A stretch of 13,936 nucleotides of DNA from Chlamydiia bacterium (GTDB lineage: Bacteria > Chlamydiota > Chlamydiia > Chlamydiales > FEN-1388). Positions 1-8,162 of this stretch are shown here, one piece after another; within the stretch, counting starts at the first letter, position 1; each line of letters opens with the position of its first letter. Under the pieces are notes generated by a model. That model saw nothing but the letters and a program-made list of their open reading frames with translations. It did not search any database and had not been told where the DNA came from. The translations under genes and the position numbers were made by a program. The DNA is taken from NCBI GenBank assembly GCA_003170575.1, contig PMZB01000255.1, forward strand, positions 3,862 to 17,797, in the 5' to 3' direction.

Positions 1-921
1 CCAGTCATAGCTTCTGCAGCGTGGTATGTACAGGCAAGATTATGGGAATTTTTACGGGAGAAAAATGAGGAGAAGATAAGCGAACTTGTTATTCTGCTTC
101 ATGGGGAATTGGAAAACCTCCCACCGCTTTTGATCCAAGGGCTTTTTGCCAAAGAGTGCATCAAGGGCCTCTCTCTTTCCTCAAACTGGTACGATGAGAA
201 AGAACCCTTGCAAACACTTTTCTGGAAGGCATTTCTTGAATGGTATGAAAGAAATCCAACTGATGCTTTGGGTTCTTTATTAGACTGGACAGAGAAGAAT
301 GAACAGGTTTGGACGCCCTTTCTGACAAGGTTTTTTACAGAGAAAATGAAGTATTTGCCCATCACACTTGAGAAAAATATAGAAGCGTATAATCTCATTT
401 TACTTGGGCGGCTTGTGCAAATTGAGCTTACCCCCTGTTCGCTTCAGCAGGAAGGGGTGCTCTATCTCACGCGGATAATACGCCTTTATAAAGAGTGTGT
501 CTCTCAAGTGCAGAATATAAAAAGTACGACCCTAGATACCTTGAGGGTCATCTTTCAAGAACAAGATAAGATGGCCAAAAAGTTATATGCGCTATCAGTC
601 TTTAAAGATGACTATACAAAGAGAACAAATTTTGAAAATCTGATACAAGAATGGACAAAGATAACATTTGCGCTGATTGAACGGTTGCAATACGCTTATG
701 CGCTTCGCTTGCCAAAACTTCGTGAAGAGATTGAGCAATCGCTTTTCGTTCTGATACAGATACGGCAGTTGTTCGAAGAAAAAGCGGCGCCTTTTGTTGA
801 GAAGCTCACCCCAACCCCGGCTGTCCCCCAGGAGAAGCATTTTTCTATACGGGAAGAGGAGGCTGTCCGGTTGTATCAAGAGATGGATCGTATGGATAGA
901 ATGCTTTACGGAGAGAAATAG
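1..921 (+). CDS. Unrecognised helical protein, 5'-truncated, upstream of batD
   Basis: The frame is open from the first base of the window, and the only standard-type start codon in its first 110 bases is a TTG at 109. The gene therefore most likely begins left of the window, with 306 residues visible. The first visible residues (about 2-19, rich in A, W, L, V) could be a membrane segment, followed at once by a charged stretch. The rest looks almost wholly alpha-helical and cytosolic, with many K/E-rich helices, a proline-rich linker near residues 268-276 and a charged C-terminus ending MDRMLYGEK. No catalytic motif is seen. The stop lies 2 bases before the batD start, so the two are surely cotranscribed. 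In Bat operons this slot is usually held by a vWA (BatA/B) or TPR (BatC) protein, but I see neither signature. Function unknown. An alternative is a complete protein starting at TTG 109. Confidence 0.75.
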   Translation, partial: PVIASAAWYVQARLWEFLREKNEEKISELVILLHGELENLPPLLIQGLFAKECIKGLSLSSNWYDEKEPLQTLFWKAFLEWYERNPTDALGSLLDWTEKNEQVWTPFLTRFFTEKMKYLPITLEKNIEAYNLILLGRLVQIELTPCSLQQEGVLYLTRIIRLYKECVSQVQNIKSTTLDTLRVIFQEQDKMAKKLYALSVFKDDYTKRTNFENLIQEWTKITFALIERLQYAYALRLPKLREEIEQSLFVLIQIRQLFEEKAAPFVEKLTPTPAVPQEKHFSIREEEAVRLYQEMDRMDRMLYGEK

Positions 922-923
922 CC

Positions 924-2567
924 ATGTTTTTACTAACATGCTTTCTTATGTTTTTTTCATCACTTCCTGCTGCTAGTGTAAACTTGCCTCCCAAGATATC
1001 GTTATCAGTTCCTCCTGAATCTGCAGTTGAAGGAAGAGACATACCACTTTACATCACTATCCTTCATTCACCTCGCGACAGAATTGACGAGTCCTCTTTT
1101 TCGATGGATCAGATGCCTTTCAAAGTCACATCTATTCAAACGGAAAAAGTGGCTCCAGAAGAAATTTTTAAAGGAGATGAGGAAGATTCAATTGTTGTGA
1201 ATCGATATCGCGGCATGTTGCCAGGAAGGAAACCAGGAATTTACACGGTAGGCCCTATCTCAGTAGTTGTTAATAAGATACGGTATGAGTCAGGAGGGAT
1301 TTCAATTAGTGTACAAGGAGCTGTGTCAAGCAAAGTATTGCGTCTCGAAGCTCTTCCCTTTGATGGATCTAAAATTTTCCCTGGCCAACAAATCATTCTT
1401 GGCTATCGCATTTACTTTGAAAAACCGCTTCAGTTAACTCGCGAGGAGCTTCCACTTATCAATGTGAAAGGTTTTTTAAATGTCGGTTCCCCTACTATCA
1501 CAACAGAAGATACTCCAGAAGGGGGCATGCAAACGATTGCGCAGAAAGCTCGGGCGCAGCGGCCAGGTACCTATTCTGTCCCACAGTCCGTGATAGAAGG
1601 AATGGAGGTAGAAAGTAATGGTGAAGAAAAAATGCTGATCCCTCCGCTTTATCGGGCAGCAGTCAAAGAGATGGACCTAAAAGTTCTTCCTTTTCCCGAA
1701 AAAGGGCGTTCTGCGGAGTTCGACGGCACGTTAGGATCTTTTGTGTGGAGGACAGCATCGCTTGATGGCACAGATGTGAAAGTGGGCCAAACCATTCGCA
1801 TCGAATACAGGGTTTCTGGAAGAGGAGATCTATCAACTGTAAAATTCCCCCCCTTTAATCAGATTGTTGGGCTTCAGGATACATTTTGGACAGAATCCTT
1901 ACCTCCAACTGGAGAAGAAGAAGATGGGGTAAAGCGTTTCATACTTACACTCAGGCCTAAAAGAGCAGGCATGGTTGAGGTTCCTGGATTTTTTGCCTAT
2001 TCCTTCGATACGGTTTCTCAAAAGTACCTGACAGCTAGCGTACCAGCTGTTGCGTTGAAAGTGGAGGGAACAAAAGAAGCTGTCCGGCAAGCACCCCAAA
2101 AAGAAGGAGAAGGTAATGAGTCTTTTGCGCCTCCTTATGAGGTTATGAGAGGAGTGGAAAAAAGTTCAGAAATGTCGTTCCCTATTATCATTGGAGTAAT
2201 CTTTTCTTTCATTTTGGTTGGGATTGTGGAGGTGCTTCTACACAAAAAGTTGCAAAAAAAGGCGCCAGTCACAAGCCAGAAACTTTTTTACGAGGCAATA
2301 GCACGGCGGGCTAAAGGGTATGAAGGATTACGGTTGCTTAAAGATGCCTTTTATAGACGCCTTTGTGAAGTAGGAATGACATCTAAGATCGAGGAGACTC
2401 CCCTTGAGCTACCAGATGAAGGCCTTGCAGGAGAGGTGAAGGGATATTTAAAATCCATAGATGAAGTGCTTTATCGTCGGGATGCTGCTGCGGAAAGCCT
2501 TGGATTATTTTTTGAAGAAGCGATAGGCTTATATCAAAAATTAAAACAGCTCCAAACATTGAATTGA
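924..2567 (+). CDS. batD: BatD-like aerotolerance/envelope protein
   Basis: This 547-residue protein fits the BatD ('oxygen tolerance') family: a short N-terminal signal sequence (about residues 1-18, hydrophobic, ending AAS), a large extracytoplasmic part rich in beta strands (about 25-400) that reads like tandem Ig-like sandwiches, one membrane span near residues 417-440, and a roughly 100-residue helical cytoplasmic tail. Typical are segments such as GRKPGIYTVGPISV and GQTIRIEYRVSGRGDLSTVKFPP. In other bacteria Bat proteins form an inner-membrane complex with vWA partners, linked to aerobic stress and envelope integrity; the exact role is unsettled. The ATG at 924 is the only usable start, since an in-frame stop lies at 897. 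GGAG at 910-913 is the likely ribosome site. The signal sequence lacks the usual basic residue before its hydrophobic core. The stop overlaps the next gene by 4 bases. Confidence 0.8.
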   Translation: MFLLTCFLMFFSSLPAASVNLPPKISLSVPPESAVEGRDIPLYITILHSPRDRIDESSFSMDQMPFKVTSIQTEKVAPEEIFKGDEEDSIVVNRYRGMLPGRKPGIYTVGPISVVVNKIRYESGGISISVQGAVSSKVLRLEALPFDGSKIFPGQQIILGYRIYFEKPLQLTREELPLINVKGFLNVGSPTITTEDTPEGGMQTIAQKARAQRPGTYSVPQSVIEGMEVESNGEEKMLIPPLYRAAVKEMDLKVLPFPEKGRSAEFDGTLGSFVWRTASLDGTDVKVGQTIRIEYRVSGRGDLSTVKFPPFNQIVGLQDTFWTESLPPTGEEEDGVKRFILTLRPKRAGMVEVPGFFAYSFDTVSQKYLTASVPAVALKVEGTKEAVRQAPQKEGEGNESFAPPYEVMRGVEKSSEMSFPIIIGVIFSFILVGIVEVLLHKKLQKKAPVTSQKLFYEAIARRAKGYEGLRLLKDAFYRRLCEVGMTSKIEETPLELPDEGLAGEVKGYLKSIDEVLYRRDAAAESLGLFFEEAIGLYQKLKQLQTLN

Positions 2568-3358
2568 GGGCATTTTCAGTGACTAAAATTTTACAGGTTT
2601 TGTTAATCACGCTGCTTTCCCTTTCCTTTGGACGATGCTTGGGAGAAACCGATTCTTCAGCTAATTTTGGTATAGACCAAGCTTTGGAAAAATATGCAAA
2701 GGCCGAATCTACAACTGATCGTAGTGAAAGAGAGAAGCTTTTTAATGAAGCTTTAAAGACATTTTTGGTTGAAGCCACAGCACAGCCTTCAGGCAAGCTT
2801 TTTTATAATATTGGAAACACGTATGCCTATCTTGGAGAATATGGGTTTGCTATAGCTTTCTACAGGAAGGCGGAAGGGTTGATGCCAAGGGACCCGGCTC
2901 TTCATCAGAATTTACAAAAAGTGATTGATCTTGCCGGAGTCAGCGGGTACCAGATTGAGTCTCCTGTGGCAGATATGATCGGTTTGCGCTCATTTTCTCC
3001 ATTGGAGCAACACCTTTTGCTTTTAGGCTTGGCGGTTTTTTCTCTGGTTCTTTTTTCTCTTAATGTTTGGCTTCCTTCAATAGGGTTCAAATGGGTTTCT
3101 CGTGTCTCGATTGCTTGTACTCTGCTTCTTATTATTTCCTTGGCATCCTACCACTTTTTCATGCCTCCGCGGGCAGTAATTGTGAAGGCTGCTGGATTAC
3201 GGATTACACAGATGAGTGTCAATGAAGCACGATTTATTTTGCACCCCGGGGAAATGGTCGAAGTACTTGACATGGGAAATAAAGGCGGACTTGTCCGTGT
3301 CAGAACGGCAACTTCTGTGACAGGATATCTTCCTCAGGAGGTTATTTGTATTGTTTAG
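2564..3358 (+). CDS. batE: BatE-like TPR/SH3 membrane protein
   Basis: The 264-residue product has the BatE layout: an N-terminal signal or anchor (about 8-26), a periplasmic TPR-type helical region (about 77-125, with YNIGNTYAYLGEYGFAIAFY), two membrane spans (about 149-170 and 180-200), and a C-terminal SH3-like domain (about 203-264, with ITQMS...LHPGEMVEVLD...LVRVR...GYLPQE). TPR plus SH3 in this order is characteristic of BatE proteins, which act with BatD in the Bat membrane system. The start is a TTG embedded in the batD stop (TTGA, 2564-2567), suggesting translational coupling. GTG at 2579 is a possible alternative that leaves a cleaner signal peptide. A cysteine at residue 25 is preceded by FGR, which does not match a lipobox well. 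No clear terminator follows. Confidence 0.75.
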   Translation: MRAFSVTKILQVLLITLLSLSFGRCLGETDSSANFGIDQALEKYAKAESTTDRSEREKLFNEALKTFLVEATAQPSGKLFYNIGNTYAYLGEYGFAIAFYRKAEGLMPRDPALHQNLQKVIDLAGVSGYQIESPVADMIGLRSFSPLEQHLLLLGLAVFSLVLFSLNVWLPSIGFKWVSRVSIACTLLLIISLASYHFFMPPRAVIVKAAGLRITQMSVNEARFILHPGEMVEVLDMGNKGGLVRVRTATSVTGYLPQEVICIV

Positions 3359-3420
3359 GCTCCACAGAAAAGAGGTAAGTATGTAAAATTGTCGTTTTTT
3401 GAAGATTTTTGAGCATAAGT

Positions 3421-4380
3421 ATGATGAAAAGAATAACACTTTCCACGCTCCTTTTAGTTTTTTGTGTTTTGATGATGGGGCTTATGGCTTTGAAGCTTTC
3501 ACGCGTTGACTTGAAAGTGGAAGAGCTTGCCCGTCCAGCACGCCTGTTTAATCCCCGGCTCATTGAATGTAATTTTGCTCCCAGAAAGGAATGGGATGTC
3601 CACATCTCAAAGGACCATGATGCATTTTTTTATGTGGTAAGCCAACAAACCTTTAATTGGCTTGGCCGAGGCATGCAAGTTGTTGTGTTTGAGACTCAAG
3701 ATGGTAGATACGTAGTAAAGTTTTTCCAAGTTGGCAGACTGAAAGAAGAGACCCCGAGAGGCTTTTTTGAAGATCTTGTTTCAGGTGAATCAGAATCTAA
3801 GCGTCAGGAACGACGCAACCACCGAGAAGAACTTTTTTCAAGTTCCAAGATGTGTTTTGAAGAGCTGCAGGATGAAACAGGAATTGTCTACGTTCATCTT
3901 AATAGGACCAGGGATAAGATTCATGGAATGAAGCTTGTGGATAAATATGGGCAGTCTCATCGAATTCGAGGCGATGATACCTGCTTTGTGGTGCAAAAAA
4001 AGGCAAAATACATCATTCCTACATTCATTACCCTGATGGAAAAAGGAGATGTGGATGGAGCCAAGCATCGCATTGATCAAGTCTTCGACCTTCTTCTTTC
4101 TCTAGCGCGCAAAGGATTTGCGGATGGTGATGATGCTCTTGTTCGAAATAACAATATAGGATTTGCCCCTGATCGAGCGATCTATATTGATACTGGCCAC
4201 ATCTTCCGTACACAGAATCTCGATGTTTACGAACGGATGATGTATGAGTTCAAGGTGCGACTCGATCCACTAGAGCATTGGCTCAATGTGATGTATCCAG
4301 ATCTAGGCGCATACTATGCTGAGCGTCGAGAGGCCCTCCTTACGCAACTCAAGCAAGAGAAGAATGCTCCAGGCTGCTAA
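3421..4380 (+). CDS. Membrane-anchored protein with kinase-like motifs (uncharacterised)
   Basis: From ATG 3421 the product is 319 residues; TTG at 3409 would add four residues and has a closer GAAGA. Residues 6-25 form a single hydrophobic segment with a preceding lysine/arginine, so the bulk is probably extracytoplasmic. Inside are weak echoes of a protein-kinase-like fold. A glycine turn (LGRGMQVVVFE, about 81-91) is followed by GRYVVKFF with lysine at about 100, like the G-loop and VAVK strand. Far downstream come GDDALVRNNNIGF (about 236-248) and IYIDTGH (about 254-260), resembling the catalytic loop with Asn and a metal-binding Asp. Between them lies a charged, helical insertion (about 115-140). 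I do not recognise a named family. The kinase idea is inference; it may be a degenerate or non-catalytic member. It lies 62 bases after batE and could share its transcript. Confidence 0.75.
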   Translation: MMKRITLSTLLLVFCVLMMGLMALKLSRVDLKVEELARPARLFNPRLIECNFAPRKEWDVHISKDHDAFFYVVSQQTFNWLGRGMQVVVFETQDGRYVVKFFQVGRLKEETPRGFFEDLVSGESESKRQERRNHREELFSSSKMCFEELQDETGIVYVHLNRTRDKIHGMKLVDKYGQSHRIRGDDTCFVVQKKAKYIIPTFITLMEKGDVDGAKHRIDQVFDLLLSLARKGFADGDDALVRNNNIGFAPDRAIYIDTGHIFRTQNLDVYERMMYEFKVRLDPLEHWLNVMYPDLGAYYAERREALLTQLKQEKNAPGC

Positions 4381-4458
4381 AACGTAGAGTGGTGCGCTTA
4401 TTAGAACTTACGTTTATCTATCTAACTTGTAAAAGCATATAAAAAAAAGGAGATAGCT

Positions 4459-4785
4459 ATGGCTTCTGTATCAAATCTTCGGCTACTAGCTCTTGGGTTA
4501 ATACCAGGAGTAGCAGAAGCAGAGGAAAGAAATGCTATTCGTGTTGGCAATTCAGCCTGGGACGGAATAGCAAAGACTATAAAAGGGAGCCGAAATATAC
4601 TATACATTGGGGTAGCTCTTACTATAATAGGTTCTGTTGCAGAAGCCTGTCGGGGAGATCTAGGTGTTCATTCTGTTATTAACGCATCTATTATTGCTCT
4701 AGGAGGACTAGTTATTTTAGAGGGAGGAATTCTATTAAAAAAGAATCTCTCACAAGTACATCCTTGGGGCAAGGCGGAGATTTAA
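4459..4785 (+). CDS. Small two-span membrane protein, unknown function
   Basis: This 108-residue open frame starts at ATG 4459, 7 bases after a strong Shine-Dalgarno AAGGAGA (4446-4452), which makes translation credible. Two hydrophobic segments are visible: about residues 46-63 (ILYIGVALTIIGSVAEAC) and 73-92 (VINASIIALGGLVILEGG), separated by a short polar loop with aspartate. The N-terminal 17 residues are mildly hydrophobic but lack positive charge apart from one arginine, so they are an unconvincing signal peptide. The helices contain small-residue GxxxG-like spacing typical of packed membrane helices. It is flanked by roughly 80 and 139 bases of noncoding DNA, so it is probably its own transcription unit. 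I do not recognise the family. Small membrane proteins of this type in chlamydiae include candidate inclusion-membrane proteins, but nothing here proves that. Confidence 0.65.
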   Translation: MASVSNLRLLALGLIPGVAEAEERNAIRVGNSAWDGIAKTIKGSRNILYIGVALTIIGSVAEACRGDLGVHSVINASIIALGGLVILEGGILLKKNLSQVHPWGKAEI

Positions 4786-4862
4786 AATTATTTGATTATG
4801 GGCAATATCCGCTGTTAATTACAGGGGTATTGATCGATAGCTCACCTTTCAACAACTAAGAT

Positions 4863-4891
4863 TTGACCTTCATTGAAAAAATTGGTATTAT
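4863..4891 (+). promoter_or_regulatory. Sigma70-type promoter of the suf operon
   Basis: TTGACC (4863-4868) and TATTAT (4886-4891) each match the -35 and -10 consensus at five of six positions and are separated by exactly 17 bases. Transcription would start near 4898, giving a leader of about 27 bases before the sufB start. A GAGG (4910-4913) in that leader can serve as ribosome site. The short leader leaves no room for a riboswitch. No obvious operator palindrome overlaps the core elements. Confidence 0.65.
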
Positions 4892-4924
4892 TTGTACTAA
4901 CTTTTTGATGAGGCTTGAATATTT

Positions 4925-6343
4925 GTGACTTCTAAACAATATGCTTATGGGTTCTCGACACTCCTTGAAGCAGACACGCTTCCTGTGGGGTTGAATGAAG
5001 AAATTATTAGGGAAATTTCTCGCAAAAAAAGCGAACCCGCCTGGCTTCTTGATTTTCGCCTCAATGCATTCAGTGTTTGGAAAAAGCTAAAAGAGCCTGA
5101 ATGGGGTAATTTTAAAAAAGAAACTTTAGATTTTCAATCCATCTGTTATTACTCAGCTCCGAAGAAAAAGCCAACGATGGATAAGCTTGAGGATGCAGAT
5201 CCCGAACTTCTTAAAACATTTGAGCGGTTAGGCATTCCCCTTGCAGAACAAGCAGCGCTTGCCAACGTGGCGATGGACGTTGTGTTTGACAGTGTTTCTG
5301 TGAGTACCTCATTTCAAGAGAAGCTTCAAGATGTGGAGGTGATTTTTTGCCCTTTGTCAGAAGCTGTGCAAAAATATCCAGATCTTGTGCGAGAGTATCT
5401 TGCGTCCGTTGTCCCTGTTGCCGACTCTTTTTACTCAGCGCTTAATTCAGCTGTCTTTTCTGATGGATCATTTGTCTATATTCCAAAAGGGGTAAAGTGC
5501 CCCTTGGATCTTTCCACCTACTTTCGCATTAACGAGCGGACATTGGGCCAGTTTGAGCGGACACTTATCATCGCAGAAGAAGGGGCGTACGTGAGTTATC
5601 TTGAAGGGTGCACAGCTCCTGCGTATGATACCAACCAGCTCCATGCGGCCGTTGTGGAGCTGGTAGCGCACGAAAGTGCTGAAATTAAATACTCAACTGT
5701 GCAGAACTGGTATGCAGGGGATCCTGTGACGGGCAAGGGGGGAATTTACAACTTTGTGACGAAACGCGGCAAGTGTCAGGGCAAAAGCTCGAAAATATCA
5801 TGGACGCAAGTAGAAGCAGGAGCTGCAATCACGTGGAAGTATCCAAGCACCATTCTTGCTGGAGATAACTCTTCCTCTGAATTTTACTCAGTGTCATTTA
5901 CTGAAAGGTCCATGCAAGCAGATACTGGCACGCGAATGATCCACCTTGGGGAAAATACACGCTCTACGATCATATCTAAAAGCATTGCTTCCGGCACCTC
6001 TAAAAATACCTATCGCGGGCTTGTGCGGATTGCGCCTTCAGCAAAAGGAGCCAGAAACTATACCTCCTGTGATTCTCTTCTTGTTGGAGAGCACTCTTCC
6101 ACCCATACATTTCCTAAGATAGAAGAAAATGGGGCAAATGCGCAGCTAGAACATGAGGCGTCCACCTCAAAATTTGATGAAGAACAGCTTCTCTACATGC
6201 AGGCGCGAGGGCTTTCTCTTGAGGAGGCTGTGACACTTCTTGTAGGCGGTTTTTGCGGCAAAGTGCTGGAAGTGCTGCCCTTAGAATTTGCCCAAGAAGC
6301 CAAAAATTTACTCTCAATGAAGCTAGAAGGTGCTTTAGGATGA
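4925..6343 (+). CDS. sufB: Fe-S cluster assembly scaffold SufB
   Basis: SufB is the scaffold subunit of the SufBCD complex, on which Fe-S clusters are built in the cytosol from persulfide sulfur and iron. The 472-residue length fits the family. Recognisable blocks are [49 protein letters not shown] (Cys229), and the C-terminal [11 protein letters not shown] (Cys382), which corresponds to the catalytic cysteine E. coli SufB Cys405. [12 protein letters not shown] (Glu411) matches the neighbouring functional glutamate. The start is GTG at 4925, with GAGG at 4910-4913 upstream; the N-terminal sequence is consistent with the family. It is the first gene of the suf operon, and its stop overlaps the sufC start as ATGA. 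All key residues are present, so it is expected to be functional. Confidence 0.96.
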   Translation: MTSKQYAYGFSTLLEADTLPVGLNEEIIREISRKKSEPAWLLDFRLNAFSVWKKLKEPEWGNFKKETLDFQSICYYSAPKKKPTMDKLEDADPELLKTFERLGIPLAEQAALANVAMDVVFDSVSVSTSFQEKLQDVEVIFCPLSEAVQKYPDLVREYLASVVPVADSFYSALNSAVFSDGSFVYIPKGVKCPLDLSTYFRINERTLGQFERTLIIAEEGAYVSYLEGCTAPAYDTNQLHAAVVELVAHESAEIKYSTVQNWYAGDPVTGKGGIYNFVTKRGKCQGKSSKISWTQVEAGAAITWKYPSTILAGDNSSSEFYSVSFTERSMQADTGTRMIHLGENTRSTIISKSIASGTSKNTYRGLVRIAPSAKGARNYTSCDSLLVGEHSSTHTFPKIEENGANAQLEHEASTSKFDEEQLLYMQARGLSLEEAVTLLVGGFCGKVLEVLPLEFAQEAKNLLSMKLEGALG

Positions 6344-7095
6344 AAAATACCCCTCTTATTGAATTTCGCGATGTATATGCCCAAGTTTCAGGCAAATGTG
6401 TGCTGCAGGGAGTTTCTTTTGCTATATGTATGAAAGAGATCCATGTGATTATGGGGCCAAATGGCGCCGGAAAATCCTCTATTGCAAAACTGATTGCAGG
6501 AGACCCTTCGCTTGAGATCCTGTCCGGCGACATTCTGCTGGGAGGAGAATCTATCAAGAGCTTATCTCCAGAGGAGCGAGTCAGAAAAGGGATATTCTTG
6601 AGCTTTCAAAATCCTATTGAGCTTCCTGGGGTCAAAGTAACAGCCTTTTTAAAAGCCATTTTGCAAGCAAAGAGAAAAGCCCAAGGCTTGTCTCCTATTT
6701 CAGAAGAGGAGGCGTTGAGCATTGTGAAGAGGGTTATAGAGCGATACCAGTGTCTGTCACTTCAGGATCGAGACGTGAATGCAGGATTTTCCGGTGGAGA
6801 AAAAAAACGAAGCGAGCTCTTGCAGATGGCTATTCTTGACCCATCTGTTGCGATCCTTGATGAGATTGACTCAGGGCTTGATATTGATTCTCTCAAAATC
6901 GTTGCACATGCGCTTCTTTCCATGCATCAGAATGGTGACAAATCCATGCTTCTTATCACCCATTACAAGCGGCTTCTAGAATATATTCGTCCAGACAAAG
7001 TCCATGTTATGGTCCAAGGGAAAATAGTGGCTTCAGGCGATTTTCATCTTGTAGATGAGCTTGAGAAGAAAGGGTACGAGAGTTTTGTATGCTAG
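6340..7095 (+). CDS. sufC: Suf complex ABC ATPase SufC
   Basis: This is the soluble ABC ATPase that binds SufB and SufD and drives the conformational change needed for cluster assembly. The product is 251 residues, the usual SufC size. All nucleotide-binding motifs are present: Walker [10 protein letters not shown] (39-47, Lys45), Q-loop Gln90, the SufC-type signature [11 protein letters not shown] (150-160), Walker [15 protein letters not shown] (170-183) with catalytic Glu175, and switch His208. The open frame continues upstream to 6253, but that part overlaps sufB out of frame. ATG 6340 is preferred because it forms an ATGA overlap with the sufB stop, has AGAAGG (6325-6330) upstream, and begins the conserved sequence. 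The last 7 bases overlap sufD. Confidence 0.96.
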   Translation: MKNTPLIEFRDVYAQVSGKCVLQGVSFAICMKEIHVIMGPNGAGKSSIAKLIAGDPSLEILSGDILLGGESIKSLSPEERVRKGIFLSFQNPIELPGVKVTAFLKAILQAKRKAQGLSPISEEEALSIVKRVIERYQCLSLQDRDVNAGFSGGEKKRSELLQMAILDPSVAILDEIDSGLDIDSLKIVAHALLSMHQNGDKSMLLITHYKRLLEYIRPDKVHVMVQGKIVASGDFHLVDELEKKGYESFVC

Positions 7096-8162
7096 ATTCT
7101 TTTCAAGTGCCTGTCATTTCCGAACCTTCCTTCTTTACCCAAGCAAGAACCCGAGCCCTGGAAGCATTTGAAGCCTCAAACATTTCCTTGCCAAAAGGAT
7201 TTGTTCTCACTTCTGGATCTATTCATATTGATGAGAAATCGACTCCTTGTGTTGCGCTGCCCTTTTCCAAGGCGTTTTCAACCTATGGAGCGCTTATTGC
7301 GAAGACGTTTGTGAATGAGGTACAGGAAGATAAAGACCCCTTGCTGCTTCTTTCCCACGCAATGCATTCAGATGGTTTATTTATTTATGTGCCTCCTGGA
7401 GTATGTGTTGATGCTTTTTCGCTTGTCCATGCAAACCATTTATGTGCGCGTGTGCATATTGTCATAGGAAAAGGATCTGAGCTTCATGTGGAGGAGAGAT
7501 TTGCCCAGGGTTGCATGACGCATGTGACATGTCAGGTTGAAGAAGAAGGAAAGCTCGTTTTTAATTCGTTTGCAGAAAAAGGGGTGAATCTTCTTACAAG
7601 CTACAAAATTTTCCTCAAAGAAAAGGCGCAAGGTTTCCTTAGTATAGCTCAAGAGGCTTGTCTTTCCCGGAGCTCATTTCAGGGAGTGCTTCAAGGGGCT
7701 GGTGCTAAAGCTACATACGCTGATTTTTCTGCCATTGGTTGTGGGGCATGTTCAGAAAGGTTTTCCACCATTGAACATAAAGCTGCAGAAACTTCTTCTC
7801 AGAAGTATGTGAAGAGAGTAATTTGCGAGGGAGGACTTTCCCGATATACAGGAAAGATTGTAATACAAAAAGAGGGCAGAGGTTCAAAAGCGCATCAGAT
7901 GCATCGAGCGCTCACGCTTGGGCCAAATGCCGTGGCTTTTGCCTCTCCTATTTTTGATATTTTCCAGCCAATGACGCAGGCAACGCATGGCTCAACAATT
8001 GCTCCATTTGATGAAGCAATGCTCTTTTATGCCAAAGCACGAGGAATCGAAGAAAATGAGGCTAAATCCTTTTTGATCCAAGCCTTTTTTGATGATATTT
8101 TGAAGTACTTTTCTTCAGATGTAAGACGTGAACTTGAAGCGAGGATCCAGTGGATACGCTAG
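7089..8162 (+). CDS. sufD: Fe-S cluster assembly protein SufD
   Basis: SufD is a SufB paralogue that pairs with it in the SufBC2D complex and is needed for iron delivery. The 357-residue protein is shorter than E. coli SufD (about 420), the difference lying mainly in the N-terminal helical part. The beta-helix core and C-terminus are clear: DGLFIYVPPGVCVD (95-108), and AFASPIFDI...QATHGSTIAPFDEAMLFYAKARGI (about 284-320). His300 in ATHGST corresponds to the functional histidine of E. coli SufD (His360). The sequence carries ten or so cysteines, including CGAC near 218-221, which is more than usual, but I would not assign them a role. ATG 7089 overlaps the sufC end by 7 bases; the stop overlaps sufS by 13 bases. 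Confidence 0.93.
   Translation: MLDSFQVPVISEPSFFTQARTRALEAFEASNISLPKGFVLTSGSIHIDEKSTPCVALPFSKAFSTYGALIAKTFVNEVQEDKDPLLLLSHAMHSDGLFIYVPPGVCVDAFSLVHANHLCARVHIVIGKGSELHVEERFAQGCMTHVTCQVEEEGKLVFNSFAEKGVNLLTSYKIFLKEKAQGFLSIAQEACLSRSSFQGVLQGAGAKATYADFSAIGCGACSERFSTIEHKAAETSSQKYVKRVICEGGLSRYTGKIVIQKEGRGSKAHQMHRALTLGPNAVAFASPIFDIFQPMTQATHGSTIAPFDEAMLFYAKARGIEENEAKSFLIQAFFDDILKYFSSDVRRELEARIQWIR

Noticed and set aside
595..939. Minus-strand open frame of 114 residues opposite the first gene and the batD start
   Set aside because: No ribosome site or family signature, fully antisense to a longer gene in a tight operon.
4379..4416. Inverted repeat AAACGTA ... TACGTTT after the kinase-like gene
   Set aside because: Only a 7-bp stem with a loop of over 20 bases and no T tract; too weak to call a terminator.
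6253..6339. N-terminal extension of SufC from an upstream in-frame start
   Set aside because: It overlaps sufB out of frame, has no family similarity, and ATG 6340 has the ATGA overlap and ribosome site.
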